Below are positions 5,719 to 6,629 of a stretch of 6,629 nucleotides of DNA, piece after piece. Where the stretch lies: NCBI GenBank assembly GCA_017503445.1, contig JAFVTB010000167.1, forward strand, positions 1 through 6,629, in the 5' to 3' direction. A program made the position numbers and the translations under genes. The notes beneath the pieces were generated by a model. The model was not told the origin of the DNA and ran no database searches. It saw nothing but the letters and a program-made list of their open reading frames with translations. This stretch comes from Clostridia bacterium (GTDB lineage: Bacteria; Bacillota; Clostridia; Christensenellales; UBA1242). Position 1 is the first letter of the stretch, and each line of letters begins with the position of its first letter.

Positions 5719-5880
5719 TTAAGCACTGTACAACTGCAGGACGAAAGCTGGGCGCACGCCGTAGGAATGAGTCACACCGTAGTTGCCGCTGTTGCCGACA
5801 CTGCCATCCGTGTAGACGTAGTACGCGCGGCTAGAATAGGATGCGATACCTGAGCGCAACCACCAACTGGCGCCAATGTT
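5719..5880 (-). other. Compositionally distinct 3' module of paralogue B (candidate variable region or recombined cassette)
   Basis: From about the GASWWLRSG motif to the stop, half of the last 50 codons end in C (25 of 50), and Tyr is TAC six times and TAT once; in the visible rest of the gene I count 13 TAT and 1 TAC. GC is 81/140 for 5741-5880 against 50/140 for 5881-6020. Codons of the NNC type (TAC, GTC, GGC, AAC, AGC) alternate through the AYYVYTDGSVGNSGNYG stretch, followed by a GC-rich constant end encoding GVRPAFVLQ. The composition is seen directly; the cause is open. Confidence 0.55.
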
Positions 5881-6629
5881 ACTCTTCGTATTGGTGTCTA
5901 AATATGATCTTAGATAGAAGCTTTCAGTGTTGCTTCTAAATGCCAAAGGAAAAACATAAGCGTTTTCAATAATTGATGGCTCACTGGCAGCATATAAAGT
6001 TGTAAGTTTTTGCGGCACAATTGAAAGCCCTTGAAGTCCAATGCTCAATTCACTATCACTGCCATAAACAGTATTGTTTATATATGATTGCAGGTTTGAA
6101 CCGCTGTAGTTATTATTAGATCCAAAAGTTGTTGATGTAATATTTGTTGCGCACAAGCAAAGCACGCAACCAAACGGGATTTCGCCATTATAACCTGCTT
6201 TTGCATTTGAAAAAGCAGGCACTGTCAGATTATTAATTTTTATAACTTGTTTTGAGACATCACCCTTCACCGCTGTTCCTGCAGGCGTGCTGTCTGCCAA
6301 ACTGCCGATAGTTGAATATTGAGTTCCTGTTAAGGTTGAAATTGTATAAGAACTTGTGGAATAAGAACCGATGATTATCCAATTATATCCGCCGGCAGAG
6401 ATATAGTTCCAGCTTGTGCTACTTACAGTTGTTGATCCGTTTGACCCTTTAAGCGAAATACTTGGCACGCCTGCATCATGTAATTTGATTTCCAGCCCAT
6501 AATCGGTTGTGAAAATCACTGGGTCATTTTCCGGGTCCAATTCAAGGGTGCCGGCAAGCAATTTTTCTTGCGGGGTTAAAGCACCCGCAGAGGCGCTTAA
6601 ACCCGCATGGTTAGCGCCTAAAACGCCCC
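5719..6629 (-). CDS. DUF6273-like exported protein, paralogue B, 5' end beyond the window
   Basis: The reading frame is open to the right edge, giving 302 visible residues; the TTG at 6561 is an internal Leu codon, not a start, because GVLGANHAGLSASAGALTPQ continues upstream and matches the end of the hydrophobic segment and linker of paralogue A (GVLIAP...). Shared blocks with A are LLAGTLE.D.ENDPVI.TTDYGL.I, FPLA, ESFY...YL and WWLRSG...VRPAFVL. Between them the two proteins differ strongly. The protein is rich in Ser, Thr, Asn and Tyr, as in surface or binding proteins. The C-terminal module SRAYYVYTDGS...NYGVTHSYGVRPAF is typical of DUF6273. Its last ~50 codons are GC-rich and C-ending, unlike the rest (see separate entry). 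Function is unknown; a lectin-like or ligand-binding surface role is inferred. Its missing N-terminus presumably carries the same export segment as A. Confidence 0.85.
   Translation of the reverse strand, partial: GVLGANHAGLSASAGALTPQEKLLAGTLELDPENDPVIFTTDYGLEIKLHDAGVPSISLKGSNGSTTVSSTSWNYISAGGYNWIIIGSYSTSSYTISTLTGTQYSTIGSLADSTPAGTAVKGDVSKQVIKINNLTVPAFSNAKAGYNGEIPFGCVLCLCATNITSTTFGSNNNYSGSNLQSYINNTVYGSDSELSIGLQGLSIVPQKLTTLYAASEPSIIENAYVFPLAFRSNTESFYLRSYLDTNTKSNIGASWWLRSGIASYSSRAYYVYTDGSVGNSGNYGVTHSYGVRPAFVLQLYSA

Noticed and set aside
6559..6561. TTG as the start codon of paralogue B
   Set aside because: The frame stays open to the window edge and its upstream residues match the linker of paralogue A, so this is an internal Leu.

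Overview
The window looks like chromosome from an uncultured, low-GC, spore-forming member of the Clostridia, possibly a gut organism. The evidence is a clear spoVAD gene (dipicolinate handling, found in endospore formers), the Firmicutes order DUF1385-prmC-prfA, AT-rich intergenic DNA, AGGAGG-type ribosome binding sites, and two DUF6273-type secreted proteins of a kind I associate with gut Firmicutes. The taxonomic placement is inference. Every recognisable gene lies on the minus strand, and all five visible stop codons are TAA.

In transcription order, right to left: (1) 6629-5719, the C-terminal 302 residues of a DUF6273-like protein (paralogue B), whose 5' end is beyond the right edge; (2) 5584-3812, a membrane domain resembling DUF1385/YqhQ fused to the release-factor methyltransferase PrmC; (3) 3808-2735, prfA (RF1), three bases after prmC and ending in a good intrinsic terminator; (4) 2592-1396, a complete DUF6273-like membrane-anchored or secreted protein (paralogue A) with its own sigma-A-like promoter; (5) 1395-1104, an intergenic stretch with an AT-rich hairpin terminator and a 104-bp GC-rich element bounded by 13-bp perfect inverted repeats; (6) 1103-87, spoVAD; (7) the first two codons of another gene, plausibly spoVAE, at the left edge. 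No tRNA, rRNA, CRISPR array, transposase or reverse transcriptase gene was seen.

PrmC methylates the glutamine of the GGQ motif in RF1 (and RF2), so the fused prmC and prfA form a functional pair in one coupled operon. SpoVAD belongs to the channel complex that loads dipicolinic acid into the forespore. The two DUF6273 paralogues bracket the release-factor operon.

The most unusual signals are in and around these paralogues. Paralogue B changes abruptly in base composition and codon use over its last ~50 codons (58% GC against 36% just upstream; C-ending codons dominate; the switch coincides with the WWLRSG...GVRPAF module). This could be a diversity-generating-retroelement variable region or a recombined cassette. 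Both paralogues are followed, 32-37 bases after the stop, by a near-ideal Shine-Dalgarno sequence with no gene behind it. Paralogue A carries three back-to-back hairpins in its first ~27 codons. None of these interpretations is proven by the window alone.
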